A program made the position numbers and the translations under genes. Shown piece after piece: positions 54,778-63,615 of a stretch of DNA of 64,000 bases. The stretch's first letter is position 1. Every line of letters begins with the position of its first letter. This DNA comes from an uncultured Clostridia bacterium (lineage in GTDB: Bacteria > Bacillota > Clostridia > Oscillospirales > Ruminococcaceae), in the NCBI GenBank assembly GCA_947625125.1, contig CANQNF010000006.1, positions 1 through 64,000 on the forward strand, written 5' to 3'. Under the pieces are notes generated by a model. It was given only the letters and a program-made list of their open reading frames with translations, ran no database searches and was not told where the DNA came from.

Positions 54778-55578
54778 ATGTTCGGAATTCAAAGTATAGC
54801 CGCGATGGCGTTTATCGGAGCCGTCACGGCGGCAATGCCGGTGGCTGCGGCGATCATCTACAAAAAATTAAACAAGGACGCGCCGGTGCCGCCGGTCGTC
54901 GCAGGAGCGGTCGTTTTCGTGATTTTTGCGATGGGTCTTGAGCAGGCTCTGCACACTTTCATGCTGCCTCTTGTCACAAAAAACGATGTCATATATGTTT
55001 TGTACGGCGCTTTCGCAGCCGGAATTTTCGAGGAAACAGGCCGGTTTATCGCCTTTAAAACTGCCCTGAAAAAATATAAAAGCCCCAAAGCGGCGGTGAT
55101 GTACGGTATCGGCCACGGCGGCTGCGAGGCGATCCTGATTTTAGGGGCGTCGATGATTTCGGGGATAGTTATCGCCGTGAGCGTCAACGCGATGGGGCTT
55201 GATAGGTTTGTGCAGATGTCCGTTCAGGGCAGGAGCGACCTCGAAAGCGCCGTTCGCGCGCAGATTTCCGCCTATGCTTCTATGACATTTTCAGGGGCAG
55301 CCGCACCGCTTTTCGAGCGCGCCGTTTCTATTATTTTCCACATCGCCATGTCCGTGCTCGTCTTCGAGTCGGCGCGGGTCGGCTCACGCTTGTGGCTCTT
55401 CCCGGCCTGCATTCTCGCTCACGCAGCCTTGGACATTCCCGCCGCGATGTACCAGCGCGGGCTCATCGGCCTCACCGCGGCCTACGCGGCAATGACGCTC
55501 CTGACCGTCGTGGCAGTTTTTGCGGCAGTCATGTCATACCGCAGGATGAGAAAGGCAGAGGAAGCAGGATGCTTTTAA
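54778..55578 (+). CDS. YhfC-family intramembrane protein
   Basis: The product has 266 residues and seven or eight transmembrane helices. The motifs FEETGRFIAF (near residue 85), GHGGCEA (near 115) and HAALDIP (near 222) give Glu/Glu/His/His/Asp residues arranged like the CPBP/Abi intramembrane metalloprotease relatives to which YhfC (DUF2324) belongs. Activity has not been shown for this subfamily as far as I know. GAAAGGAG precedes the ATG. It is monocistronic, with a good terminator. The 190 bases before it hold a heptamer stretch (54618-54650) and a short stem (ATCGCC/GGCGAC). Confidence 0.82.
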   Translation: MFGIQSIAAMAFIGAVTAAMPVAAAIIYKKLNKDAPVPPVVAGAVVFVIFAMGLEQALHTFMLPLVTKNDVIYVLYGAFAAGIFEETGRFIAFKTALKKYKSPKAAVMYGIGHGGCEAILILGASMISGIVIAVSVNAMGLDRFVQMSVQGRSDLESAVRAQISAYASMTFSGAAAPLFERAVSIIFHIAMSVLVFESARVGSRLWLFPACILAHAALDIPAAMYQRGLIGLTAAYAAMTLLTVVAVFAAVMSYRRMRKAEEAGCF

Positions 55579-55592
55579 GAAATGCCGAAAAT

Positions 55593-55633
55593 AAAAGCAG
55601 GTCCCCGTTTTCGGTTTCCTGCTTTTTATTTTA
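55593..55633 (+). terminator. Terminator of the YhfC gene
   Basis: AAAAGCAGG (55593-55601) pairs with CCTGCTTTT (55618-55626), followed by TATTTT. It overlaps the end of the convergent gene. Confidence 0.75.
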
Positions 55634-56134
55634 CCCTTGCGCTTCAAATGCGAAAATATCTTCCGGCGACCAAACGTGCGCCTTTTCGCAGATATAACCG
55701 CGTAGCCATAGCGTTCCGCCTACATTTCTGAGATACAGTCCCTTGGGAAAATTATCGTCCTCCTCCAAAAATTCCGATAATACCGTGACTGCGCCATCCG
55801 GGGCGCTATGCGTACCGCTCAGAACGCAGCTTTTGCTTTGTTCTTGGTCCGTATAGGCCAGCCGAAGAAACAGCCCGATATTCGGTTCGCACGGTCGAAG
55901 TCCTAACTTTTCTGCCCGAGAAAAAATATCTGAAAACACCGCTCCATATTCAAATCCCATCGAACGAAGCGAGCAAAGCTCCACAGTGACCTGCGTTCGC
56001 GTTACGTCTGTCCGAAATCGCGGATGCTCCATATAGACTTTTGCATATTCGTTGACGCTTATATGATCGGCATGTAAAATATCCGATACCCGATCTTTCG
56101 GGATAGGAAATATATTGCATTTTATTTCGGTCAT
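55631..56134 (-). CDS. Hypothetical protein
   Basis: The product has 167 residues. I do not assign a family. It is soluble, with no signal peptide or helix. The second half (LFLRLAYTDQEQ, then LYLRNVGGTLWLRGYICEKAHVWSPED) resembles a group of Firmicute proteins that databases often label helicase without a helicase motif; no Walker motifs are seen here. A weak GAGGCG-like site precedes the ATG. It converges with the YhfC gene and lies 60 bases after the third binding-protein gene. Confidence 0.65.
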   Translation of the reverse strand: MTEIKCNIFPIPKDRVSDILHADHISVNEYAKVYMEHPRFRTDVTRTQVTVELCSLRSMGFEYGAVFSDIFSRAEKLGLRPCEPNIGLFLRLAYTDQEQSKSCVLSGTHSAPDGAVTVLSEFLEEDDNFPKGLYLRNVGGTLWLRGYICEKAHVWSPEDIFAFEAQG

Positions 56135-56193
56135 AATTAAGCAGCCTACGCCTCTCTTTAGCTGTAGATACGAGCATTTTATCCGCCGCTCAT

Positions 56194-57657
56194 TTATGCC
56201 GTAAAGCCCTCTGCCGAGCCGGTCTCGATATAGGTTTGCAAGGTGGCGTTCAGTTCCTCAAGATAGTAGTCTATCTGCTCCGAATACTTTTCTTTTATCT
56301 GCGCCCAGGAGTTCGCGCCGCCTGTGCGCTGGATGTCCCAGTTCAGGTGGTCGTACGCGTCCTGAAGATTCTGCGGCAGGTTTCCGGTGTAGAACATTCT
56401 TACATTTTCGGCGGCGAGCCTCTCGCAGGTGTCCCACATCGCGAGCATCTCGTCGGTCCAGAGATAGACCTCCTTAAGAAGCTTCCTGTCGATATCTACG
56501 ACCGTCGGGTCGAGGACCTTGAATCTCATGCAGGAGGCTAAAAGCGCAGCGCCCGTCGGGTTCGGAGCGCCCGAGCAGAGCATGTAACCCGTCGGCTGAG
56601 AGTTGATATAGTAGTTGCCGTCGCCCTCCTCATATCTCGGAAACGGCACGAACATGCACTCCTCGGCGGTCATGTCTCCCCAAAGGGCTTTGATATTCTC
56701 GACCGGCTGCATATATGCGGCTTCAATGTTTATCGGGCAGAACAGGCAGAGCCCGTCGGTGACTCCGGTGCCGGAAGTGTCGCCTCTGCGAGCCCACCAG
56801 TCGGTGCCCTCGTGGTAGAAGCAGTCGTTCAATGAAAGATCGTAAATATACTGCATGGCGACCTCAACATACGGGTCGTCAAGGTTCGAGAAGTAGTTTC
56901 CGTTTTCATCTTTTTGTATCAGATAGCGCCCGCTCGATTCCTCTGCGAGGCCGTACACCACATACCACCCGTCAAGGGCATAGCGGTTCTGGTCGCCGTC
57001 GGAAAATTCAAGGCACATCTCATAGAATTTGTCCCATGTCCATTCATTGTCATAGAAAAGCTCGGCAGGGTCGTCGAAGCCCCATTCGTTTATAACTCTG
57101 CGGTTGTAGGGGATTACGTCCTTGAAAACGATGTCGTACACCATCGCAAAGTGCTTGTCGCCGAGGGCAAAGTACTCGGCCGCGTCCGCCATGCCCGACC
57201 AGAGCGGGTCGGTGTAGTCGATATAATCGTCTATCGGCTGATACATTCCCTTTAAGCAGTTGGACGGGAAAGTCGCGGTATTCGAGGTGCCCGCCAAGGT
57301 CATGTCGGGGGATGTTCCCGCCAAAACGAGATTGGCGAGCGTGTCGTTCATGTCCTCATATAAGACCTCGTGCCAGTCGAGCTTTCCGCCGTAGCGCTCG
57401 GTGAACGTGTAGTAGCCGGTGTTGACCATTTCGCCCTCGTCGTAGTTCTGGAACGGGTCCATCCAGCTGAGCCAGGACACCGTGCCGGCCTCGCCCACCT
57501 CAGCCGGGTCGGGAAGCCTTATGCCGGCCGCGTTAAGTATCGCCTCGGAGTCCTCGGTCGACAGGGTCAGTTCTATCGGCGTGCGCTTTCTTGCGCCGCA
57601 TCCGACAAGCAAAAAGATCATGACGAGCGCAAGCGCAAGAGAAAGAATTTTTTTCAT
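56194..57657 (-). CDS. Extracellular solute-binding lipoprotein (paralog 3)
   Basis: The product has 487 residues. The lipobox is LLVGC (Cys20). It shares LTLSTEDSEAILNAAGI, the VSWLSWMDPFQNYDEGE lobe, PYNRRVINEWGFDDPAELF and the end SWAQIKEKYSEQIDYYLEEL with the two copies at 43660 and 45326. Many aromatic residues (Trp, Tyr) in the lobes suit a carbohydrate ligand (inference). It has its own promoter and no transporter partners. It lies 10 kb from the other two, so the family has been spread as well as tandemly duplicated. Confidence 0.87.
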   Translation of the reverse strand: MKKILSLALALVMIFLLVGCGARKRTPIELTLSTEDSEAILNAAGIRLPDPAEVGEAGTVSWLSWMDPFQNYDEGEMVNTGYYTFTERYGGKLDWHEVLYEDMNDTLANLVLAGTSPDMTLAGTSNTATFPSNCLKGMYQPIDDYIDYTDPLWSGMADAAEYFALGDKHFAMVYDIVFKDVIPYNRRVINEWGFDDPAELFYDNEWTWDKFYEMCLEFSDGDQNRYALDGWYVVYGLAEESSGRYLIQKDENGNYFSNLDDPYVEVAMQYIYDLSLNDCFYHEGTDWWARRGDTSGTGVTDGLCLFCPINIEAAYMQPVENIKALWGDMTAEECMFVPFPRYEEGDGNYYINSQPTGYMLCSGAPNPTGAALLASCMRFKVLDPTVVDIDRKLLKEVYLWTDEMLAMWDTCERLAAENVRMFYTGNLPQNLQDAYDHLNWDIQRTGGANSWAQIKEKYSEQIDYYLEELNATLQTYIETGSAEGFTA

Positions 57658-57723
57658 AGCATTACCTTCTTTTCAAATTCAAAAAAGTGTTTTCAAAGCA
57701 GCGTTTGACCTTTTGTCCGATTA

Positions 57724-57752
57724 TTATAACATATCCTGCGAAAAAATGCAAG
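57724..57752 (-). promoter_or_regulatory. Promoter of binding-protein gene 3
   Basis: TTGCAT (57752-57747), spacer 17, TATAAT (57729-57724) on the minus strand. The rest of the 365-base gap to greA holds a 6-bp stem with 3' T run (57803-57824) and the greA promoter. Confidence 0.65.
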
Positions 57753-57912
57753 TATTTCGGAACACGAAATTGAGAATAGGGAATGGGGTTGAGGTTGTCG
57801 GCATGTGCGCGCCTGCACATTTTTAAATTGAGTCTTAATATTCCGAAATCCGATTTCCTCCCTCTGATTTCTTGAAAGGTCCGTTATGCCTCATCTTTTC
57901 TCCCTGCTGACC

Positions 57913-57941
57913 TTGACATATTCGGAAAAAACGTATATAAT
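57913..57941 (+). promoter_or_regulatory. Consensus promoter of greA-lysS
   Basis: TTGACA (57913-57918), spacer 17, TATAAT (57936-57941), followed by a leader of about 75 bases. Confidence 0.9.
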
Positions 57942-58022
57942 AGAAGTACTATGACCTTTTTCCGAGGCGGGATACCGCCGCGAAAAATATACCGACTACA
58001 ATTTTTCAGGAGGCTCCAAAAA

Positions 58023-58499
58023 ATGGCTATCAAATCTACCACAATGTCACGCGAGGGATTCAACAGGCTTCAGGAAGAGCTCGAAAAGCTCGTCACCGTC
58101 CGCAGAAAGGAAGTCGCCGAAAAGCTCAAAGAGGCGCGCTCCTACGGCGACCTCTCGGAGAACGCCGAGTACGACGAAGCAAAGAACGAGCAGGGAATGT
58201 TAGAGGCTCAGATCGCCGACCTTGAAATGACCATCGCGAACGCGGTCATCGTCGACGACGACTCTATAAACCTTGACGAGGTCGGCATCGGCTCGATGGT
58301 CAAGCTTAAAGACTTCGAGCTCGACGAAATTATCGAGTACCAGATCGTCGGCTCCACCGAATCCGACCCCGACAACGGCAAAATTTCCGACGAAAGCCCG
58401 ATAGGCAAGGCATGCCTTAAAAAACACGTCGGCGAGGTGTTCGAGGTGGAATGCCCTGCCGGAACGCTCACTTTCGAGGTGCTGGATATCAACAGATGA
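58023..58499 (+). CDS. greA: Transcription elongation factor GreA
   Basis: The product has 158 residues. The N-terminal coiled coil (about 5-75: EGFNRLQEELEKLVTVRRKE, SYGDLSENAEYDEAKNEQ) carries the acidic tip that triggers transcript cleavage in stalled RNA polymerase. The C-terminal FKBP-like domain has ISDESPIGKACLKKHVGEVFEV. The ATG at 58023 follows AGGAGGCTCC; a longer frame to 57951 is rejected. lysS follows after 41 bases; the greA-lysS pair is common in Firmicutes. Confidence 0.97.
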   Translation: MAIKSTTMSREGFNRLQEELEKLVTVRRKEVAEKLKEARSYGDLSENAEYDEAKNEQGMLEAQIADLEMTIANAVIVDDDSINLDEVGIGSMVKLKDFELDEIIEYQIVGSTESDPDNGKISDESPIGKACLKKHVGEVFEVECPAGTLTFEVLDINR

Positions 58500-58540
58500 C
58501 CGCTTTTTAGCGTTAAGCTCACAGGTTAAGGAGAATTGAA

Positions 58541-60115
58541 ATGACAGAGGAAATTTTAAACGAGGAAGTCGAGCTTTCGGGCGAGGAAATAAACGAGCTT
58601 AAGAAGATACGTCTTCAGAAGCTTGATGCGCTCAAGGCCGACGGCAAGGACCCTTTCAGGATAACAAGCTTTGACCGGAACACCACCAACACCGCCCTTA
58701 AAGCATACTACATCGCCGAGGAGGACAAGGCCAAGGCGGCCGCCGGCGACGATGAAGAAAAGCTTAAGACTCTCCTTGATGAGATAAAGGCGAACAAGTG
58801 GCGCATTGCCGGCCGTATCCTTTCTAAGCGCGATATGGGCAAGGCGAGCTTTATCGACGTCCAGGATTCCACCGAGCGCCTGCAGGTATATGTCCGCAAA
58901 AACGACGTCGGCGACGATTCCTATGCCGATTTTAAGAAGTTCGACATCGGCGATATAGTCGGCCTCGAGGGGTTTGTTTTCAGGACGATGAAAGGCGAAA
59001 TTTCGCTTCATGCCACCGACGTGAAGCTGCTGTCGAAATCGCTCCTGCCTCTGCCGGAAAAGTGGCACGGCTTAAAGGACAGGGACCGGCGCTACCGCCA
59101 GAGATACGTCGACCTTATTGTCAATCCCGACGTGAGAAAGACGTTCATAAACCGCTCTAAAATCATAAGCTCCATCCGCCGCTACCTCGATTCTCAGGGC
59201 TTTATCGAGGTCGAGACCCCGATGCTCGTCCAGAACGCCGGCGGCGCTGCCGCAAGGCCGTTTGAAACGCATTTCAACGCCCTGAACGAGGATGTGCGCT
59301 TAAGAATATCCCTCGAATTATATTTAAAGAGGTTAATAGTCGGCGGCATCGATCGGGTATATGAGATAGGCAGGGTCTTTCGCAACGAGGGCCTCGACAC
59401 CCGCCATAACCCCGAATTTACCATGATGGAGCTCTATCAGGCATACACCGATTACCACGGCATGATGGATTTGACCGAAAATCTTTATCGGCATGTCGCA
59501 AACGAGGTCCTGGGCACGCTTCAGATCCCCTGCGGCGACGTCGTTATAGATCTTGAAAAGCCGTTTGAGCGGATAACGATGGTCGACGCGGTCAAAAAGT
59601 ATACCGGGGTCGACTGGAACGACGTAAAAACCGACGAAGAAGCGTTCAAAATCGCGGACGAGCGCCATCTTGAATATGACAAAAACCGGCATAAAAAGGG
59701 CGATATTTTAAATCTTATGTTTGAGGAATACGTCGAGGAGCATCTTGTGCAGCCGACGTTTATCATGGATCACCCGGTCGAGATAAGCCCGCTCACAAAG
59801 CGCAAGCCGGACGACCCCGACTATGTCGAGAGGTTTGAGATGTATATAAACTGCGGGGAGATGTGTAACGCCTACAGCGAGCTCAACGACCCGGTCGACC
59901 AGCGCGAGCGTTTCATGCGCCAGGAGGAGCTTCTGAAATTGGGCGACGAGGAAGCGAACTCGATAGACGAGGACTTCATGCGCGCGCTTGAAATCGGCAT
60001 GCCCCCGACGGGAGGAATCGGCTTCGGAATCGACAGGATGATAATGCTATTAACAAATTCCCCGGCCATAAGGGACGTGCTGCTGTTCCCGACGATGAAA
60101 TCCCTCGACAAGTAA
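58541..60115 (+). CDS. lysS: Lysyl-tRNA synthetase, class II
   Basis: The product has 524 residues. The anticodon-binding OB domain (about 65-175: RIAGRILSKRDMGKASFIDVQD) precedes the class II core with motif 1 (FIEVETPMLVQNAGGAAARP), motif 2 (FRNEGLDTRHNPEFTMMELY) and motif 3 (GGIGFGIDRMIML). An insertion of about 25 residues near 365 (DERHLEYDKNRHKKGDI) replaces the usual short helix. AAGGAGAATTGA precedes the ATG. It is last in the greA operon. Confidence 0.97.
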   Translation: MTEEILNEEVELSGEEINELKKIRLQKLDALKADGKDPFRITSFDRNTTNTALKAYYIAEEDKAKAAAGDDEEKLKTLLDEIKANKWRIAGRILSKRDMGKASFIDVQDSTERLQVYVRKNDVGDDSYADFKKFDIGDIVGLEGFVFRTMKGEISLHATDVKLLSKSLLPLPEKWHGLKDRDRRYRQRYVDLIVNPDVRKTFINRSKIISSIRRYLDSQGFIEVETPMLVQNAGGAAARPFETHFNALNEDVRLRISLELYLKRLIVGGIDRVYEIGRVFRNEGLDTRHNPEFTMMELYQAYTDYHGMMDLTENLYRHVANEVLGTLQIPCGDVVIDLEKPFERITMVDAVKKYTGVDWNDVKTDEEAFKIADERHLEYDKNRHKKGDILNLMFEEYVEEHLVQPTFIMDHPVEISPLTKRKPDDPDYVERFEMYINCGEMCNAYSELNDPVDQRERFMRQEELLKLGDEEANSIDEDFMRALEIGMPPTGGIGFGIDRMIMLLTNSPAIRDVLLFPTMKSLDK

Positions 60116-60165
60116 AAGCGCGTAAAATCGGGCTTTAGCAGGCTTTTCAAAAGCGAAAAACCGCG

Positions 60166-60187
60166 ATTTTATATCAATTTTATATCA
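60166..60187. repeat. ATTTTATATCA direct repeat at the element boundary
   Basis: ATTTTATATCA occurs twice back to back (60166-60176 and 60177-60187). It recurs at 60978-60988 upstream of the repressor, with a one-base variant at 60998-61008. It could be a repressor operator or the core of an attachment site. The other end of the element is outside the window. Confidence 0.5.
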
Positions 60188-60196
60188 AAATTCTGA

Positions 60197-60229
60197 AAAA
60201 CCTCTTTGCTTTGTCGGCAAAGAGGTTTT
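60197..60229. terminator. Bidirectional terminator of lysS and the repressor gene
   Basis: AAAACCTCTTTGC (60197-60209) and GCAAAGAGGTTTT (60217-60229) form a perfect 13-bp stem with loop of 7 and T-rich sequence on both sides. Confidence 0.85.
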
Positions 60230-60251
60230 GATTTTTGGCTTGAAGCGGGCG

Positions 60252-60923
60252 TTATTTTGCGGCGGGGCATTTGTCAATATCACTCTTTAGCGAGCGCAAT
60301 CTTTTATCAACCAATGCTTGCAGATCATCATTGTTTAGCGATTCTTTTGCACTTTCGTAATTTTTCAAATGAATTATAAAGTGCGTGTTTAGGTATTCGT
60401 TTGAAGTGCTTGGGAAAAAGCTATTTTGATAAACAGGGAAGATAATAGCAGGATATTTGAATTCACGCTCTATATATTCGTTTGGCTCTATATCAGGTCC
60501 GTCATAATCTTGGGGTAATTCCGGCGGGGCAAACTCTTTAATAGTAACCTCGCCGAACGAAATACGCTCCGCCGAAAACCAATCTGCAAGGGTTTGGGCT
60601 ATTCCGTAAGTAGATATATCCGTTTTGCCTATTCGTCCGCGCCCTAAAAGCTCATCAACAGAAACACCGAAAAATTCCGCAAGCTCCGTAATTTCGACCA
60701 AATCCGGCAAGGTAGATTCAGAATAGCTCAATATATTTGACAGTTTGCTTTGAGCGATTCCCGTTTTATTCACAATATCGGCCTGCTTGCAATTCTTTTC
60801 CCGCATAAGGCTTTCGACCTTTCCCAAAAATTGCTTTTTAATTTCGGCTTTTCTTTCGGCTTTAGGATTTTCTCCCGCTTTCCTGCCGCTTTTATCTTGA
60901 TTCTGATTTTTTATCTTTTTCAA
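60252..60923 (-). CDS. XRE-family transcriptional repressor of a mobile element
   Basis: The product has 223 residues. A Lys/Glu/Arg-rich N-terminus (about 1-30) is followed by an HTH_3 domain (about 33-95: KQADIVNKTGIAQSKLSNILSYSE, LAEFFGVSVDELLG). The C-terminal domain (about 110-215) has no match I can name; it is not the S24 LexA-type peptidase domain of phage cI. The base composition is AT-richer than the flanking core genes. The start is TTG at 60923 behind AAAGGGGG. It is divergent from the primase operon, as for a lysogeny-type switch. Confidence 0.8.
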   Translation of the reverse strand: MKKIKNQNQDKSGRKAGENPKAERKAEIKKQFLGKVESLMREKNCKQADIVNKTGIAQSKLSNILSYSESTLPDLVEITELAEFFGVSVDELLGRGRIGKTDISTYGIAQTLADWFSAERISFGEVTIKEFAPPELPQDYDGPDIEPNEYIEREFKYPAIIFPVYQNSFFPSTSNEYLNTHFIIHLKNYESAKESLNNDDLQALVDKRLRSLKSDIDKCPAAK

Positions 60924-60977
60924 TGATATGCCCCCTTTAAAATTATGTGATTTTCTGATTAAATAATCGAAAATTCT

Positions 60978-61028
60978 ATTTTATATCAGAATTGATTATA
61001 TTATATCAGACATGATACAATATGTCAA
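60978..61028. promoter_or_regulatory. Divergent overlapping promoters with repressor sites
   Basis: Leftward: TTGACA (61028-61023), spacer 17, TATAAT (61005-61000), a perfect promoter for the XRE gene. Rightward: TTGATT (60992-60997), spacer 18, TACAAT (61016-61021), for the replication genes. The two overlap. The motif ATTTTATATCA (60978-60988) and its variant (60998-61008) lie across both, so one protein can block either. Confidence 0.7.
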
Positions 61029-61087
61029 GACGGAAGCCGACAGGGGTCGACAGCCGTCTATAAAAAATAATGAAAGGAAGATTTTTC

Positions 61088-61303
61088 ATGCGAAAAAGGG
61101 AAAAGTTTTCAAATCCGCTCGACGCAATCAAAACCGGCAGGATTGAGGACGCTTGCGCGCGGTATGGCTTAGGGCGCGGGTTAATGAGAAAGACAGCCGC
61201 CGACGCAGGAGCAATTATTCGGGTGGGCAGCTGCCTGCTCTACAACTTCACTTTACTTGACCAATATTTTGACGCGCTATCACAGGGAGGGCCAAACGCA
61301 TGA
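61088..61303 (+). CDS. Small DUF6462-like/excisionase-like DNA-binding protein
   Basis: The product has 71 residues. MRKREKFSNPLDAIKTGRIE precedes a possible helix-turn-helix (RIEDACARYGLGRGLMRKTAADAGAI) and a final LLYNFTLLDQYFDAL. The pattern fits the short MerR/excisionase-like proteins (such as DUF6462) often encoded on Clostridial integrated elements. The ATG at 61088 has GAAAGGAAG 7 bases upstream; the ATG at 61070 lies inside that site. Its stop overlaps the next start by 4 bases, so it is coupled to the primase gene. Confidence 0.65.
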   Translation: MRKREKFSNPLDAIKTGRIEDACARYGLGRGLMRKTAADAGAIIRVGSCLLYNFTLLDQYFDALSQGGPNA

Positions 61304-63615
61304 CGGACGAACTCAAGAAAGCGGCCCTGCTTTATGCTTCAATCGGTTGGCGCGTTTTCCCGCTCAAGCCCGGGGCGAAGATACCCGCGACCCGCGACGG
61401 CTTCAAGTCCGCGACAGCCGACCCCGCAAAGATTGAGGAGTGGTGGTCGGAAAATCCAAATTTTAACATCGGGTGCGCGACCGGAGACAACGGTCTCTTT
61501 GTGATCGATGTTGATAAACATGGCGCAATCGACGGTAATACCGCTTTCAATGCGTGGCAATCCGTTTTTGGCAACTTTCCGCCGACGGCTTACACCGCAA
61601 CCCCGCGCGGGGGAAACCATTATTTTTACAGGGCAGATGGCGCGGCGGTTCGCACCCGCGCAGGCGTTTTTGACGGCGTCGATGTCAGAGGCTCGGGCGG
61701 CTATATCGTTTTACCGCCGAGCATTGTCAACGGTATTGTTTACAAATGGGTTGCTCACCCGCTCATCTGCGGCGTCGCTTTGGCGGGTTCAAACGTTTTG
61801 GATTTTGTTCGGCATAAGGCGAGCGGCAAGCAGGACACCGACGGAGAGGCGGCAAATCGCGTCGCTGACGCGCCCACGGCATTACCCGCGATACTTGACG
61901 CGGAAAGCGCCGACGCGCCTCTCAGCGTGATTCTGGCGGCTTTCGCGGAAAGTGGGATCACTCTCCCGCCGTGGGCGACCGCCGAAGTCCCCGAGGGCTG
62001 CCGAACCGATACCATGATCCGCCTGCTTGGATTCTTTCAGGCTCTTGGCGTCGCTGATTCCGACATCTTCACCGTCGCCCGCGCATATAATCGTGAGCGG
62101 TGCGTCCCGCCGCTTGACGATTCCGAGCTTGAGCGGGAAGTTTTCCCGTCGTTGTCGCGTTGGCTGAAAGGCTCATCGCCGCAGGCTAAGACGCTCGCCC
62201 TGCTTGCACGCTTACGCGAAATCAAGCCGGAAACGCGCTTCAAGTGGGCGGATTCTGGTAACGCTGAATTATTCGGCGAGCTTTCCGCTGACCGCTTTCG
62301 GTTTGTGCATACGGCCAAATCGTGGTACATATATCGCGGCAAATTCTGGGAGCGGGACACAACTAACCAGAGCTTGGCCGCCGATCAGGTGCGGACAATC
62401 GGCGCGGCTCTTAGCAGCTACACAGCGGGCCTTGCCGACGAAAAGACCCGCGCCGATTATGGGAAATTCGTTGCGCGGTGGGGAAGCCTAAAAACCCGCG
62501 AAAACATTCTGCGCGACGCCGCTACCCTCCCGCGGCTTTGCGTCGGCACTGAAGCTTTCGACCGCGATCCGTATTTGTTCAACTGCTTAAACGGAACTAT
62601 CGACCTGCGCACGGGTGAATTCCGTGAACACCGTCCCGACGATTTGTTAAGCAGAATAGCAGGCGTTTTCTATGACCCCGCCGCGCGGTGCGCCCGTTGG
62701 GAGCAGTTTATCGATGAAGTCACCTGCGGCGATAAGCAACTCGCGCAGTATATCCAAAAAACCTTGGGTTATTGTCTATCAGGTGACACCTCGCGCGAAT
62801 GCTTCTTTATTGGATACGGACCCCTAACCCGCAACGGCAAGGGAACTCTCGTTGACGTGTTCAGCCGTCTGCTTGGCGACTATGCGGCAACCGCAACGCC
62901 CGAAACCTTTGCCGTCCGTAAAAACACGGATTCCCGCTCGGCTTCCGGCGATATAGCCCGCTTGCAGGGTGCGCGTTTTGTGTCTGTATCTGAACCGGGG
63001 AAAGACTTGACCTTAAACGCCGCCCTCGTCAAACAGCTAAGCGGCGGCGACACCGTTACCGCCCGAGCGCTGTACGAGGCCGAGCGGGAATACAAACCGC
63101 AATTCAAAATCTTCATCGCGACAAATCATTTACCGTATATTTCCGATTCCACGCTCTTTACATCTGACCGCTTGAAAGTTATCCCGTTTAACCGTCATTT
63201 TTCGGAAGCTGAGCGCGATCCCGACCTTAAGCGAAAATTGACAAGCCCCGAAGCTTTGAGCGGCATTCTGAACTGGGCTCTTGACGGTTGGAAAATGTTA
63301 CAATCTGAGGGCTTGAAAGATCCGCCCGCCGTGAGGCAGTCGGTAAACGATTATCGCTCGCTTAGCGATAAAACCGGCTGTTTTATTTCCGACTGCTTGC
63401 AAGCGGCTGAAAATAAGAAAACGCCGCTGAAACAAATTCACACGGCGTACCAAGAGTGGTGCTACAACGCCGGCTTGCGTCCCGAGGGGATCAACGAATT
63501 TTTGAAGTCGCTCGCGTCCGCCGGCATAATTACCAAACGCGCGCGACCCGACGGAGCAGAAAGAACGGCCGCAGCGGTGCAAATGGTTATCGGTTATGAG
63601 TTGAAAAACATTTAA
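61300..63615 (+). CDS. Bifunctional primase-polymerase/P4-type helicase
   Basis: The product has 771 residues. The N-terminal AEP primase-polymerase domain (about 1-200) has the metal-binding DVD (IDVDKHG, residues 70-72), the NHYFY motif with the conserved His (near 107) and GVDVRGSGGYIVLPPS. The middle has a D5-N-like region (LFNCLNGTIDLRTG). The helicase (about 490-700) has Walker A (GPLTRNGKGT, near 510) and an SF3-type core (KIFIATNHLPYI). Such proteins start replication of prophages, satellites and plasmids. The overall length fits. It follows the small gene with a 4-base overlap. Confidence 0.93.
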   Translation: MTDELKKAALLYASIGWRVFPLKPGAKIPATRDGFKSATADPAKIEEWWSENPNFNIGCATGDNGLFVIDVDKHGAIDGNTAFNAWQSVFGNFPPTAYTATPRGGNHYFYRADGAAVRTRAGVFDGVDVRGSGGYIVLPPSIVNGIVYKWVAHPLICGVALAGSNVLDFVRHKASGKQDTDGEAANRVADAPTALPAILDAESADAPLSVILAAFAESGITLPPWATAEVPEGCRTDTMIRLLGFFQALGVADSDIFTVARAYNRERCVPPLDDSELEREVFPSLSRWLKGSSPQAKTLALLARLREIKPETRFKWADSGNAELFGELSADRFRFVHTAKSWYIYRGKFWERDTTNQSLAADQVRTIGAALSSYTAGLADEKTRADYGKFVARWGSLKTRENILRDAATLPRLCVGTEAFDRDPYLFNCLNGTIDLRTGEFREHRPDDLLSRIAGVFYDPAARCARWEQFIDEVTCGDKQLAQYIQKTLGYCLSGDTSRECFFIGYGPLTRNGKGTLVDVFSRLLGDYAATATPETFAVRKNTDSRSASGDIARLQGARFVSVSEPGKDLTLNAALVKQLSGGDTVTARALYEAEREYKPQFKIFIATNHLPYISDSTLFTSDRLKVIPFNRHFSEAERDPDLKRKLTSPEALSGILNWALDGWKMLQSEGLKDPPAVRQSVNDYRSLSDKTGCFISDCLQAAENKKTPLKQIHTAYQEWCYNAGLRPEGINEFLKSLASAGIITKRARPDGAERTAAAVQMVIGYELKNI

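Noticed and set aside
60116-60196. A defined attachment site at the lysS 3' end
   Set aside because: Only one end of the element is in the window and no integrase gene is seen, so the core cannot be fixed; only the repeat is reported.
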